Assembly: GCA_951799445.1 (NCBI GenBank)
Contig: OX637290.1
Coordinates: 24,298,987 to 24,362,986, forward strand
Direction of reading: 5' to 3'
Length of the DNA stretch: 64,000 bases
DNA from: Pseudisothecium myosuroides
Taxonomy: Eukaryota; Streptophyta; Bryopsida; Hypnales; Lembophyllaceae
Shown here: positions 45,735 to 58,223 of the stretch, one piece after another
How the letters are laid out: each line of letters opens with the position of its first letter
Numbering within the stretch: the stretch's first letter is position 1
Position numbers and translations under genes: made by a program
Notes under the pieces: generated by a model
What the model saw: the letters and a program-made list of their open reading frames with translations, nothing else
Told to the model about the DNA's origin: nothing
Database searches by the model: none

Positions 45735-46895
45735 TTTGGGGTTATTTCTTAGAGATGAAATCACATGTCTAATGTAGGTCATAAATTTGAAATTTTCAGA
45801 ATAGAAGACAATATATTATTTATAGTGTAGAACATTTTGGTCTAATTGAGAAAATCTCCATGTCACTCTATATTTAGAAACATGTCAGTTATAGATCTCC
45901 AACTTCAACACTTCAATGAAATGCTTATTTTTAGGAATTTTTCAAATTTTTCAAGTGGCGTAGAAACTACACTTTAGAAGCTTCATATTGTTAGTTTTTC
46001 TCAAAACCCAAAGAAATCATTTTGATTGTCAAAATCAAGTTTTTAAGGGAAAAAAGCTTTAAATGTTGAAATATAGTAGATAGTGACTCTACACCATTTT
46101 TTGATAAACTATCCCATATCAAATCAAAAAACAAATAAAATTCCCTGAGTTTAACTTTGCAAAGACATTGAAGACATTTTGTATCCTTTGGAAATTCAAC
46201 CAGTTTTGTGTATATTAAAGAATGAATTATTTTCGTCAATTTTTTGTATGCAACTTTATTGATGCTATATTCACATCATTGAGTTAAATTGAAGACATTT
46301 TAAATATTTTTTTTATTTTACTGATGGGGTATTTTATCAAAAAAATTGGTACACTAACCCGGCCAGTGTATTTCAATACTTTGAGCTATTTTCCCTTCAA
46401 ACTTGATTTTGACATTGGAAACAATTTCTTTTACTTTTGAGCAAGACTAAAAAAATTAAACTTTTGAAATGTAGTTTCTTCTTTACTTGGAAATTTTGAA
46501 AAAATCCTTAAAATAAGCATTCTAGTGAAGTTTGAAGTTGAGGATCTATAACCAACTTTCTAAATATGGAGCAACATGTAAGTTTTCTTTATAGTTTATA
46601 CCATAATGTTCTTAGTACACTATAAATAATGTACTTCTATTCTAAGAAAATTGGATTTTTTAAGCATGATATAGGTTTGATATGAATTTTTATTATTTTT
46701 TTCCAAATATTCATGGTGATTTTATTTTTTTACAAAAATATTTGGAAATTTTATGACAAATACTAGACACGCAATTTCATCTTTGAAAAATAACCCCCAA
46801 AAAATTTACTCACAAACATTGAAGAAATGGAAGATATATAATAACAGATTTTCAAGATTGACTACATAGTCATGAATTTTATCCTTCAGGGGTTA
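45735..46895. mobile_element. Large imperfect foldback built from the dispersed repeat
   Basis: Left arm about 45740-46080 (AGAGATGAAATCACATGTCT, CAAGTGGCGTAGAAACTACA) and right arm about 46370-46800 carry the same sequence in opposite orientation, with a loop of about 290 bp. The right tip is TTCAGGGGTTAA (46884-46895), like the TTAACCCC tip at 17273. No coding content. Confidence 0.55.
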
Positions 46896-49157
46896 AGTCA
46901 ATGATATGAATATAGCATCAAAGAAGTTGCACACAAAAAATCCAATGAAAAATAACCCATCTTCAATATGCACAAAGTGACAAAGCTTGTTGGACCATCC
47001 ATGACACACAAGGGTCCTTCTAAGGATAAAGCTAATTAAAGTGGGCACTCCCAAATGCGCCATTGATCCTAAACTGCCATCTTCATTATGTGTACATCTC
47101 TAAAATCAATTGTACACCAAGGTGTTTTTTTTCATTTTTAATGAAGTGCCATAGTAGCAATATTGAATGTTATAGTGGTGCTCCAAATTTCAACATTCAT
47201 CCACATATTGAATAGAAAATATCATATTAGCACATATTACATATCCATAATTCAATTTTCATTCAGAATCTGGCAATTTCATCCATGATTTTTTTTAATT
47301 TGAAGTTTTCAGGCAATTTTCCACCCTTCTAGTACCATTTTTTTCTATAGAATGTGGTGCCAGGCCATAAAATTTGGTGCAATTTTGCACCAAATCACCT
47401 AAAAAAGAAACCTTGTTATGAACCCGCGTGGAAGAAGCTATTTTAGAACCAAACTGTGTTCCTTCATAACTTTTGCATATGGTATCCAAATATCACATTC
47501 TTTGCTACTTTGAAACCTCCTTTCAAGCGCCAACAAGAAAATATGAAAATTCGACCAGTGAAATAGGCACAGAAGGAAAAAGTGGCGAAATTGGGGATAC
47601 CCACCTTACTGTACAATCAGGACTGAACCCAGCGTAACACACCTACCGTAAGCTTACATCATACCAGCTAAGACTGACTGGATGGATGGAGTGCTGACCC
47701 GGCTTTCCACTTAAATTCAAAGTCTATCCGTCAACAGCAAGTGCAGTGACAACTAAGTACACGCTCTCTTTCTACCACTTGGCACTGGCTCATCTCAACA
47801 GCAAGCTCCAAGCACGTCATAACGGAAACTCATGCACCCACGACACCGAAAAATCCAACAGTTTCTTTATTTAACTTAGAGGCAAAATAACAGAACCTGA
47901 CACTAGCTGAACTCATCAGACAAATTGATGGAGCTTGCCAATTGTTGGAGTTTGCTCAGTATGTGACATCCGTCACCTCAATTTTACGCTCTCTTTGCAC
48001 GTTCTCTCAGGATTTCGAGTAAGATCAGAAGTAGAGCACAATTGCAAGCTATGGACAGGCCGGTATGAACACTTGCTTGCAAATTACAGTACTTATACAG
48101 GTCTAACTGGTTGAGACCCGAGGGGTTAAATCCTGGTTTCGAACTGCAGATTCATACTTAGTGAACTGTGATTCAAGCTCGCTGAGGACACGACCGGGGG
48201 CCGGGGGCTCTACCACAAGCTAAGAGTCAGACTGAAGTGCAGTTGATTTAAAGGTATGAATCAGTCACCTCTTGGCAATTGTAATAGCATCTTCACCTGA
48301 ATGAAACTCACATGTAAAGAAGGGTGTTCAGCGGAGTCGTTTTGGATGGTGAGAAACTCACTCTTCTTCCGACTCAACTTCGAGTCTTGTATTTTTTCCA
48401 ATTCAAGTAATCTCTCATCGACGACGAAATGAACTGAGAGCTCAATAAAGGCGCAGCTGCACAGATGGTATGGAGCTAGTTTGGTGAAAAGCAAGTGATG
48501 GCTGAGACTTGAATTGTTCAATAAGAATCTGACAACCAAACCGGTACTAGTTTGTTTCTCACTGACTGGGAGCTCTTAGAGTATAAAACTGAAGGCAACA
48601 TCCAAGAGCAGGGAATCTCCGGTACACTGCAACACGCACTGCACAAGGCGAAATACGCTGCAGGGTGAACCATGTGCAAGGCACTTTATCATGTTCCTTT
48701 GATCTTGTGTGTCGCCTAGATGGTGAGCTACGTTTAGACAATCAGCATATGTAATCCTGTAAAACGCAAGCGATAGCCTTGACTTGATTTTGAAGAGCAC
48801 TTATATATGTTTGATTTTCACAAACAAACTGGTAATCTAATTCTAATAGAATGATCTTCATGAATCATGAGTTGAGGTTTACAACTGAGGGCAACATCCA
48901 AGAACAGGGAACAGTATTTGGTGCACGACAACGTGCACTGCAAACACCAAAGTACACTGCAACGTGAACCTTGAGCACTTCTGTAAAGTCCCCAATCTTG
49001 GATGTCACCGAACTGTGTTTAGGCAATCAACATATGAAACCTTGTGCACCGTTTCCTAGTCCCCCATACTCTCTGCCTCCTCTTCACGGTCCCGCAGTCC
49101 ATCTTCAAACCCCGTAACTAAGCGTCTGTACTGAATCCTTGCATCAACTCCACAGAC
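46896..49157. other. Intergenic DNA upstream of the alcohol oxidase gene
   Basis: 46896-48587 contains no supported gene. 48588-48765 and 48885-49050 are a diverged tandem duplication (GGCAACATCCAAGAGCAGGG / GGCAACATCCAAGAACAGGG, then ..GTTTAGACAATCA / GTTTAGGCAATCA), ending about 110 bp before the ATG at 49158. No clear TATA box could be assigned. Confidence 0.45.
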
Positions 49158-52100
49158 ATGGCGCCGCACCAGAGTGATCTCAATGGATACGAAAGGCGAA
49201 GTAGTACCGATTCCTCGGAGGAGAGAGACGTAGGGCATCCATTGCTCAAGACATGGAACCCACCAACAAATCACAGCTTCTCCAAATCCCAGATGAAAAC
49301 TCTGACATCCATTTGCGATGCTTTCTCACCTTCCATCAACCCTGCACCAGGCGCTGCACATAGTCAGGATTCTTCCATATCTTTCAAGGACATGTCGGAG
49401 TTCTATGGCTGCTCTGCTTCGGACATGCGAGCCCCTGAGGATGTAAGTCCACCATTTCGTAATATCACAATACATGGCAGCTTTCAGTAGTTTTGGCAAA
49501 GTTTTGTGCAATTTGTACCAAACCAAAATCTAGGCCTGTGACGGAAGATTTCACTACTACAGAAGGCTGAGATTGCAATAGTTTTACGACACGTTTGCAA
49601 TGTCTCGCAATAGACCATGAGTTCAAGGCAAAGTACAGAACCGCCCCCAAACCATTGCAAAATAATTGATGATCTGTCGCAACTCAGGTTTCAATTGGCA
49701 ATTGGGAAAAGGCTGTAATCTGTAAAAAGGATTTGGAGGAGATTTGAAGATGGATGATGGAAGTGATGGGGTTCTGTGCAGATAGCAGGTCTGTTGACTG
49801 TTCTCATGAAACCCACGCTACTGACGGCTATCAAAGTAGTCTTGTGGCTGCTGTCAACGGGCCTGGGCAGTTTCATCCTCGGAGGACGAGCCAGCCTCAC
49901 GTGGCAATTCCCTTTCTGTCACGGATTCCCTTCTCTTCCGCGGTCCAACCAAGAAACCATCTTACGCCGATGGTCGCTCAGTGCATTCGAAAGCTTACGC
50001 GCTCTTTACAAACTATTCAAAATGATCACCATGTGGGTCGTCTACACCAAGGTAATACAACACTTTCATTCTCCAATTTAATCTATTCTCTCACCCACAC
50101 ATGCAATGTTCGTCACTGATCAAATTTAGCCTCCATTTCACTATTTGATCAATCCAATGGATCATCTCCAAACCATAAAATCTCGGTTCATTCGGAGATA
50201 ATCTCACCCGAAACCATAATCTCGTGCTTCTTATAAATCCTACTCCAGTCATTCAAAGTTTATAAATGCGTCTGTGAATGCGTTTGTTCCACAGATTGAA
50301 AAGGATGGAAGCAACCGCAATTGGAAGGCAATCGGGTACTGCGGAGCCGACCCAGATGTTAACAGAAAAAGACAATCCTCACCCATTCGCGATCCTCTAA
50401 AAGAAGCCGTGATTCAAACCGCAGCAATAGGCGCAAATCTCGCCAAGGCGCTGAACCAAGCCGGAGTCACCGTCCTCGACGATATGAGGGGACAAAAATC
50501 CGCACAGGTACGAAACTTTGCATCATTAATTCACCCAAACATTAGAGTCCCGATTCTTCAGGTAATGTAATGTCTCCATTCACCATACAGTACATTAAAG
50601 GTTTCATCGACTCTACATGTGAGCTTTGACTTGTGCTAAGTGTGAAAATACTTAGCACAAATGGACGTTTAATTTTTCACAATTAATTTTTAGTGGAACA
50701 CAAAGCAAAGGTGCAAAATTTAAGATAGTGCAAGTTTCTACACTGCTGTAGGAAAAGGTTCCAAATTCACATGAATGGTGAATGGAACTTCTTCCTTACA
50801 GTATGGTGAATGGAGACTTTGCTTTACCCAACAGTAGGATCAGGGTTTAACCACAATTGCGACTCACCCATCCTGTCGGCAATGGCAAAATTTGTCCAGA
50901 TTGGAGATGTGGGTGTGCATTGCGACGTGGTGGTGGTCGGATCTGGGAGCGGGGGTGGCGTGGCTGCGTGTGTGCTTGCGGAAGCGGGCTACAAGGTGGT
51001 GATTGTAGAGAAGGGGAAGTACTTCAAGGCGGACGAATTATCGACGCTGGAGGGGCCGTCGCAAATGGCCATGTATGAGAAGCTGGGGTCGCTGGCGACC
51101 GAAGACGGCAACATGAACTTGGTCGCGGGCGCTACTGTTGGAGGTGGTTCCACCGTCAACTGGTCTGCGTGCTTGCGAACGCCACCGCCTGTGCTTCGTG
51201 AATGGGGCGACGCCTCGGGTTTGGAGCTCTTCACCTCCGCCAGGTGCAGTGACTGCAAACCAGGGATTGGGGAGAACATGCAGTTAGTGTATTTTGAAAA
51301 ACGGTAGTAATTTGAAGTACAGGATAAGAACTGTTCCGAAATTTTCTAATTACACTCCAAAGAGAGACAGGCAACAAATGGAATGGGGACTTGAAAAATA
51401 CACTTGGTTAAATATGGGAATTGACGGATAATAGCCGGCAATGCTCAATAAACTCCCCCGAACGCTGGTGCACACCCAATGTGCACCCGATCATGGCAAA
51501 TGGTTTCAAGAGAAATATCTTGCCTCACTTATAGCCACTTTTGAAAAACGTTTATGTACAGAATGAAGACCGAATCTGAGTGAATTTTGCCCCCCCGAAA
51601 TCGGGATCTTTTTGGCAAATTCCACAAGAGCAATCTTCACCTGGCGTAAAGACATGCCGAAAATTGTTGGATGAGTTATGAAAAAAATCCCCAGTCGAAG
51701 AGAAGTACATGGAATGTCCGCGTCCGAGGGACTTTCCATAAAATTTCGAGAAAATCTAATCGTCAGGAGAGTAGGAGATTATGCAATAGAATGAACCTTG
51801 AAATGAGATCAAAATTTTGCAGCAAGTCTTTACGTAGATTGCAAATGTAGGACATGCATGATTTCTGGTTTCTATTGATGCATTTTGTTACCATCTCTGA
51901 AGCACCGTAAATGAGTAATTTCAAACCCTGGAGATACACAAGTGGCAACTATTGTCACTAGAGTTATTAGAGCTGAAAGGTTTGTCTTGATTTTGCTGAT
52001 TTTGAGACAACATAACCGCATCCTTGGTTAGGTACCAGCTCGCCATGAGCGAGGTGTGGCGTCGTCTGGGAGCCCAGTCGGAGGTGCCAACCGAGAATTT

Positions 52101-55100
52101 GCCCAACTCGATTCTCAGAACTGGATGCGAGAGACTGGGATGGGAAGTTGAGACGCTGGCAAGGAACACTCCGCCGGGGCATGACTGCGGATGGTGTGGA
52201 TATGGGTGCCAGCGGGGGCAGAAGAGGTCCACTGTCGTCACTTGGCTTTCGGACGCTGTGGCGACTGGGAATGCCGTCATCATGTCGGAATGCGAAGCGC
52301 AAGCCGTCCTGTACAGCGAAAATCGGGCTCCAGGTGCGGAATTCGCAACCATAGGCGACTGTGACAATCGCAGCTCAGTGACCAAGTCGGGTTGAAAAGT
52401 ACTTGAATGTGGAATTGAGAAACTTTTAGCAAATTGATGGGTGAGCCTTGGGAATCGGAATCAACTCATTCTGATTCAAATTGGGTGAAATATGCAATGA
52501 AATCGCAACCTGAGATAACTGTAAGAATATGAGCTCTATGGGTTGAAAGTACTTGAATTTGAAATTGAGAAAATGATAGCAAATTGACGAGAGAGCCTTG
52601 ACAATTGAAATTGACTCATTTCGATCCGAATGAATTACCCAATGAATTTTCAACCAACGGTCACTGACAAATTGAGGCATCTACCTTATGATGAGAATGC
52701 CATCTCCTTTCCACCATCATTTCAACAGCGCTCTTCCGTGAATTCCAGGGAAGAAGAAGCACTACAAAGCACAGGGCGTTGTGGCAAGAGTAGGCAACAC
52801 CCAACAGAGAGTGTACATCGAAGCGAAAACGGTGGTGGTGGCGTCAGGGTCTCTCATGACGCCGCCTCTGTTACTCAAGAGCGGGCTTCGGAACCCCAAC
52901 ATCGGAAAGGGCCTGCATCTGCACCCGGTGGTATTCTTATGGGGATACTTTCCGCAGGGCCGTGGACCGACAGGAGCTTGCTACGAGGGCGCCATCCTGA
53001 CGGCGTATTCTCCGATCTATAAGAAAGGATGCAGCGAGCCTGCGGCGCTCTTGGAGTGTCCCTCCACACATCCCGGCAGCTTCGCGGGTTTTCAGCCATG
53101 GACATCTGGTAAGTCATTAGCTCAGTAGTCGTAAGGTTGGAGGACCGAATTGTGCCGCTGCCCTAATTGCAAGGATGGCTCCCATGTCAACAAGATTTCA
53201 GAATCAAAATGAATAAGATTCTTAGATGTGTCTCAGTTCGGTAACCAAACCTTAAATGTCCATAACGGCCAACAGCAGGAATTTTGGCTCCGAGCAACCA
53301 TGTTACAAACCTTAATCATGGTTCTTCGTGAGATGCAGACATAATGAGATTGATAAAGAGCACAGGGTAACTACAGATTGCTTGTGCAGATTGCATGATT
53401 ACTCGCCACGTGTCTCAATTCCTGCTGTTGGCCAGTTATGAACGATAATGGCCATGTTGTGAGCCAATCCGATCTGTAATTGAGCTGCTATCTCTCTCGT
53501 TGCGAACTTGGACTCTCGTTGAACTCGGACTCTCGTCCGCAACGAGGGAACAGCTCAATTACAGACCGATTGGCTCAAAACTTGCCCATAAACTAGTTCA
53601 GAATAGGTGTAGTTATCTGAAACTAATACTACGTAGCATTTTAGAGGAGTATTGACAATCCACCCTTTTCACTGTTGCGTGTTCTAAAGCATGTCCTTGA
53701 TATTCCTAGTTTGTAGGTTATTGATTTTCGCATCTGTAAGGGCATTCTCTCACTGGAAATAACCTCAATGGACACAAAGCATAGGAGTTTGCTAATGTTC
53801 ACCTAGGGAGGCAAATGCAAGCAATCTCCTAACGTTTGTGGACCCTTAAAACCTTTCTCCCATGAGAAAATGCCCGCAAAGTTAGCCTATAATCTAGGAA
53901 CAATCTAGGAACAGCAGGTAGGCAATCACCAAGAAGGAAAATCTCCTAAACTCATTACGACACCCCAAAGTTAAACTAAGCAAGTAAGAAAAGTTTGTGT
54001 CAAAGGAAAAAGTTGTCTAAGAATCAGAGCATCTTGGATACCCCAATTCTTCCTTGATTTCGCGGACGGACTGAAGGTGTAAGCATGTTCGGTAGATCAG
54101 AAAAACACAAGCATGTTGCAATCAACTAGTGACTACAGGCGATGCGCTGCCAATCTCGTCTTGGGGTATAGTGTGATTTACCTTGGCATGGTGGCGGCAG
54201 CTGCTGATTTCAAAGAAAGAATGGCACGATTCTCCCGCACTGTCACGCTGTGCGTGGTCATCCGCGATGACAGCTCCGGCCAAGTGAGCGTGGAAGCTGA
54301 CGGCACGCCCGTCATCACGTACACCCTGAATGCAGCAGATGAAGCGTCAGCACTCGAAGGCATCGAGAAAGGCCTGCGCGTGCTGATTGCCGCCGGCGCT
54401 ACCGAGGTCGGAACGCACCAGCAAGACGGGGAGCGCTTCTCTCTCAAAGGTATTGCCACACCCTGAATAACAATTCAACTTCTTTGATTTCAGTTCAATT
54501 AACTCACCACTGTTTCTCGTACGGTCACCACACCTAATTCAGACAGTTTGAGTTCTGGACAATTCTCACACAATTTTGACTGAATTCTGTGAACGATTTA
54601 CAAATTCAGTAGATGGCACTGAAAATTCAAACCAGAGCAAGTGGAGGTCCAGAGCGGTTGATATTTACAATCAAAGTTAGAGTCTCTAGCCACCTATGAA
54701 TGACAATACCGGTAAAGTCCAGGATGCATTACAAATAGAATATGGAGAAGTAGAGAACATACACATGGAATATCAGCAGGCAAGTACATTGAAATACCAT
54801 AAGGGTCACTCAGAAAGACACATCGCCAGAAAGACAGCATTGAAACCCACGTTAACCCGACTTAACTACCAAATCTGGCCATTTATCATGCCTGAGGACA
54901 ACCACAGGTGCTCATTAGTTGTGGTTACCTGACATGTGGTTGCAGGTGCAAACCCTAGCGACATCGAAGCGTACATCCGAAGAGTGAAAGCGAGAGGCGT
55001 GAAGAAAAACCAGATTTCAATGGGCTCCGGCCACCAGATGAGTAGCTGCAGAATGGGCAGCAATCCCAAACACTCCGTCGTCGACGGAGACGGCGAGTCT

Positions 55101-55259
55101 TGGGAGGTGGAGGGTCTTTACGTGAGTGATGCCAGCGTGCTCCCGAGTGCAGTCGGTGTGAATCCCATGGTCACCATCCAGACTCTCGCCTATTGCACCG
55201 CCCATTCCATTCTGCAATTTCTTCGAATTCAATCCGGATCCTCCATCGCCAAGTTATAA
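49158..55259 (+). CDS. FAO: Long-chain fatty alcohol oxidase (GMC oxidoreductase family)
   Basis: Oxidises long-chain fatty alcohols to aldehydes with O2, a membrane-associated flavoprotein step of lipid omega-oxidation in plants. Eight exons with GT..AG borders and consistent phases: 49158-49442, 49782-50051, 50295-50507, 50900-51243, 52032-52333, 52749-53108, 54201-54449, 54946-55259 (TAA). 778 aa, near the usual 740-780. ATG 49158 opens MAPHQSDLNGYERR. A hydrophobic segment lies in exon 2 (LLTAIKVVLWLLSTGLGSFI, about residues 102-122). The FAD-binding GSGSGGG is at about 270-276, followed by VAGATVGGGSTVNWSA. Near the C-terminus GSGHQMSSCRMG (His about 704) and DASVLPSAVGVNPMVTIQ supply the expected catalytic His and Asn. 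No internal stop in the model. Introns 4 (51244-52031) and 6 (53109-54200) are enlarged by repeat-like DNA. Confidence 0.93.
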
Positions 55260-55264
55260 CCAAA

Positions 55265-55530
55265 CTTTCAACCAATTGCTCTCAAGAAGAACGGCCAATT
55301 AAGGTTTCGGATCGCATGTAAAAGCTTCATGAAAACTTCGATCGACTAAGGTAGGGAAGTCAATTTGTGGGGGGGTCCCTTCCCTATGGGTCGAATTGAC
55401 ACCCATTGATCTCTAGAACTGCCAATTAGGGTTCAGGAATCGCATGTATTGCGAGTAAAAACTTCATGACAAGTTCAATTTCAAAGTAGGGAAACATTTG
55501 TGTGGGAGGGCTTTGAAAGACACCCATTTA
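55265..55530. repeat. Tandem duplication downstream of the alcohol oxidase
   Basis: GGCCAATTAAGG..GGATCGCATGTA..AACTTCATGA-like blocks at about 55285-55395 recur at about 55415-55530 (TGCCAATTAGGG..GAATCGCATGTA..AACTTCATGA). Non-coding. Confidence 0.55.
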
Positions 55531-55659
55531 CAATGCAAGTGTTTGCAATAATCGATCCAAACACGTGACTTCTAGGATACTCGCACGAGATGCATCTTAG
55601 ATGCAATAGTTCAAGAAGGGTAGTCCAGTATTATGATTCGGACACTACCCCTTCAACGA

Positions 55660-56090
55660 CTCATAACGCATTCATGTGGTCTCCAAATGATAACATATAT
55701 TACTGCACTGGAATCCTCTGCAAAATCTGTACCCCATGAAAGCAAATTCCATTCTGATTATGGAAACCACCTGCGAATGGGTGTTTCCTCGTCCCTACCT
55801 TACAGAATTGGCGTTCTGAAACCCTGAAACCCTGAAATCTACCGACCGCTTCTGGAGGAGCCGCGCCATAACTCATTTATATGATATCCAAATAATACAT
55901 GTTTTACTGCACTCAAATCCTCTACAAAATCTGTCCACCACAAAAGCAAATTCCCTTCTACTAATGGAACCCAGCTGGGAATGGGTGTAAGTTCCCTCGT
56001 TCTCCCTACCTTACAAAATTGGTGTGCTGAAACCCCGAAACCCCGAAACCCCTGCCATCTAAGTCACCGCTTCTGGAGGATCCGCGCCTG
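55660..56090. repeat. Tandem duplication reaching into the LysM gene's 3' end
   Basis: Copy A (55660-55866) and copy B (55867-56090) share ACTCAT..CCAAAT, CAAAATCTGT, AAGCAAATTCC, GAATGGGTG, CCCTACCTTACA and CGCTTCTGGAGGA. The last block in copy B is the C-terminal coding end of the LysM gene; copy A holds a second version of that tail outside any gene. Confidence 0.7.
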
Positions 56091-56435
56091 CGCTCGCGCG
56101 ACGCACGCTTCGGTGACATGGCTCCCGGGCAACAGCAAGAGCGGGTCCTCCGTCCCGAGCTCCCGACTGCACGCGGCTCGCAGCGTCTCCCACTCCAATC
56201 CGTCGCCGAGGTACCTCTCGCTCAAGTCCCAGAACGTGTCGCCGTCCTCCACCCTGCCCCACTGCTCCTTCGTCTGGATGCGGATGGCTTCGCGGTCTTC
56301 CGCGCCCACTGCGGCCACGGTCTCCTTCACTGCGCCCGCGGAGTCTTTCACTGCGTCGGTGGCGCCCCGCACGGCCCCCACCACGGCGGGAGGCTCGGAG
56401 GAGACATAATCATTCTTGCTTGCTTGCTGCCCCAT
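56064..56435 (-). CDS. Small LysM-domain protein with N-myristoylation motif
   Basis: Intronless, 123 aa. The ATG at 56435 is chosen over the longer upstream frame because it opens MGQQASKN, a classical N-myristoylation signal (Gly2, Ser6, Lys7), and because composition changes there. Residues 15-45 are Ala/Val-rich with DAVKDSAGAVKETV, possibly an amphipathic helix. Residues 61-107 form a LysM fold: RVEDGDTFWDLSERYLGDGL, then EDPLLLLPGSHV. LysM modules bind N-acetylglucosamine-containing glycans outside cells or in bacteria; here there is no signal peptide, so a membrane-attached cytosolic role is more likely. The C-terminus ends ILQKR. Transcribed toward the alcohol oxidase gene (convergent, 0.8 kb apart). 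Substrate unknown. Confidence 0.75.
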   Translation of the reverse strand: MGQQASKNDYVSSEPPAVVGAVRGATDAVKDSAGAVKETVAAVGAEDREAIRIQTKEQWGRVEDGDTFWDLSERYLGDGLEWETLRAACSRELGTEDPLLLLPGSHVTEACVARAQARILQKR

Positions 56436-56639
56436 GGCGAAAGCCGGCTTCCTGAGGAGGAGGAGAGCAAGGCCGGGAGGAAGAGTCTGATGATGAATCC
56501 CGGGGAACTGAAGGGGATGGCGAAACCTCAATTGGGGGGTTGGAACCGAACCTCGACTGCAGTAGGGAGTTTCCTGGTAGCCAATGTCGTTGGATGCAAC
56601 TTGCCAAGTGGCGCGGCCACATTCCAAGAGGGTGGCTAA

Positions 56640-56903
56640 GAGCATCTCCATTCTTGCTCTGAAAACTAGCCTCGCGAAATGGCTTTTGGCGGAGCCAGTT
56701 GCCATTGGGAGCAAGACCTCCGACCTGGACCTCTGGCGTCTAGCTCTGCATAACGGGAACTACAAAGCTGGACCTTCCGGACCCTATCCCGGAGCTTACT
56801 TCAGAATATGTACTGCCCCTCAAGATTTCAGACTTTTTGAACCACGCTGCCCGTGGTCAACCTGGATGGGCTCTAGTTCTGACCCCCCAATGGCAACAGG
56901 CTC
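56640..56903. mobile_element. Truncated Tourist-like element
   Basis: Begins GAGCATCTCCATTCTTGC after TAA (56637-56639) and shares AACTAGCCTCGCGAAATGGC with the next element at 56907. It has no right end of its own before the next copy begins; probably opened or truncated by it. It lies about 200 bp upstream of the LysM start codon. Confidence 0.55.
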
Positions 56904-56906
56904 TAA

Positions 56907-57281
56907 GAGCATCTCCACTCTTACTTTGAAAACTAGCCTCGCGAAATGGCTTTTTGTGGGCTCCATTCTCCTTTTGGGCTCCACCTTCTAAGTAGTTCCC
57001 CACCCTTGCTCTCCATATCTCGACTAACTTTGCATTCTCATTGGTGGGAATTGTTGTAGTAGTCCAACTTTTCTAGAAAGAAACAAAAACATTGTCAAAC
57101 AAGGAGAATCCAAGCTTGGAGAGAAGGAGAGTGGGCCCGTGAGGATTCCGGGTTGATGAGTGATTTGAGTGGGGCCAAGCTTTATCTTTTGGATTCCAGG
57201 GCAAGAATGGAGGCAATTTTAGAGCGCGGGCCCTAGATTTGAATGGCCCAAGGGCAATCCAGAGCAAGAGTGGAGATGCTC
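56907..57281. mobile_element. Tourist-like (PIF/Harbinger) MITE
   Basis: Ends GAGCATCTCCACTCTT and AAGAGTGGAGATGCTC are inverted repeats, flanked by TAA on both sides (56904-56906, 57282-57284), the 3-bp TWA-type duplication of PIF/Harbinger elements. 375 bp, no ORF. Confidence 0.8.
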
Positions 57282-57582
57282 TAACCCTTTTCCCTTTGGA
57301 AATTCAGGGCACCCATCATCTGTAGGGTTTAGGAACAAGCGGACACTTTTATTCCACTGATGAGAAATAGGAGAGATACACTACCTAAAATGGACCATTC
57401 CTCAAAATCGACCCTTATTTTTGAAGGGAAAATGAACAAGGAAGATACCCAAAATGGTGCACGTTACAAGGACAAGTATAAGGTGGTGTGAGCCACCTCA
57501 TTAGCTCACAACTTAGGAATAGAGAAAATTAGATAATTTAGATGAAACTACAAGTTAGGAATTATTAGTTGTATGAAGTTAA

Positions 57583-58219
57583 CCCCTAAATGCCCAAGGC
57601 ACCCAATTTGGGTGTCGACAATACTTTGAAGTTAAATAAAATCTAACCAAGTTTCTACTTTTAGTCGTTTATATTTTTGAAAAATTCTTTTTGAAGTCTA
57701 GTTTTAGCATCAAAAATCCGATTTTGAAAATGATTGATTATAATTTTTCTATTCAAGATTTTGTGCAAGGGTACCCATTGTAATCTTGACTTTCCGTAGT
57801 GTCGAGGACTCTTAGAAATGAGCCTCAAGTACACTAGATCTTGGAGAGAAAATCACATTAAAAATTCATTTAAAAAAATTGTAGAGTAGATTTTGAAAAG
57901 ATGTAAATTGATTGGCTTTATACATGTTAGACCCTTTAACCTCATATTTTTTTGGTGACCAACTTTTGAGATTTGATTTGTGAAAAAAGGATTTAAAAAA
58001 TTTCTTCATTTTAACATCCTAATGATCAAACATTATAATCTTTCAATCCAAAAGTGATATTGTTGTGTTTTCTTTTCCTATAAGATCTCTAACATGTCTA
58101 GTTTGAATTTGTAAGGTTACAATTCAAAAAAAATTGATACAACTTATCAAGACGTTGGCTTTTTGTTCAATTTACAGCAAAATTCAAGAAGCTCAAAAAA
58201 GGCCTTGGGCATTTAGGGG
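57583..58219. mobile_element. TTAA-flanked element with 18-bp perfect tips
   Basis: Left CCCCTAAATGCCCAAGGC and right GCCTTGGGCATTTAGGGG are perfect inverted repeats, bordered by TTAA on both sides (57579-57582, 58220-58223). 637 bp, AT-rich, no coding capacity. The best preserved member of the TTAA family in the window. Confidence 0.75.
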
Positions 58220-58223
58220 TTAA

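Noticed and set aside
56118..56639. Plus-strand ORF of 173 aa
   Set aside because: Antisense to the LysM gene; the minus frame has a domain and a lipid-anchor motif, this one has neither.
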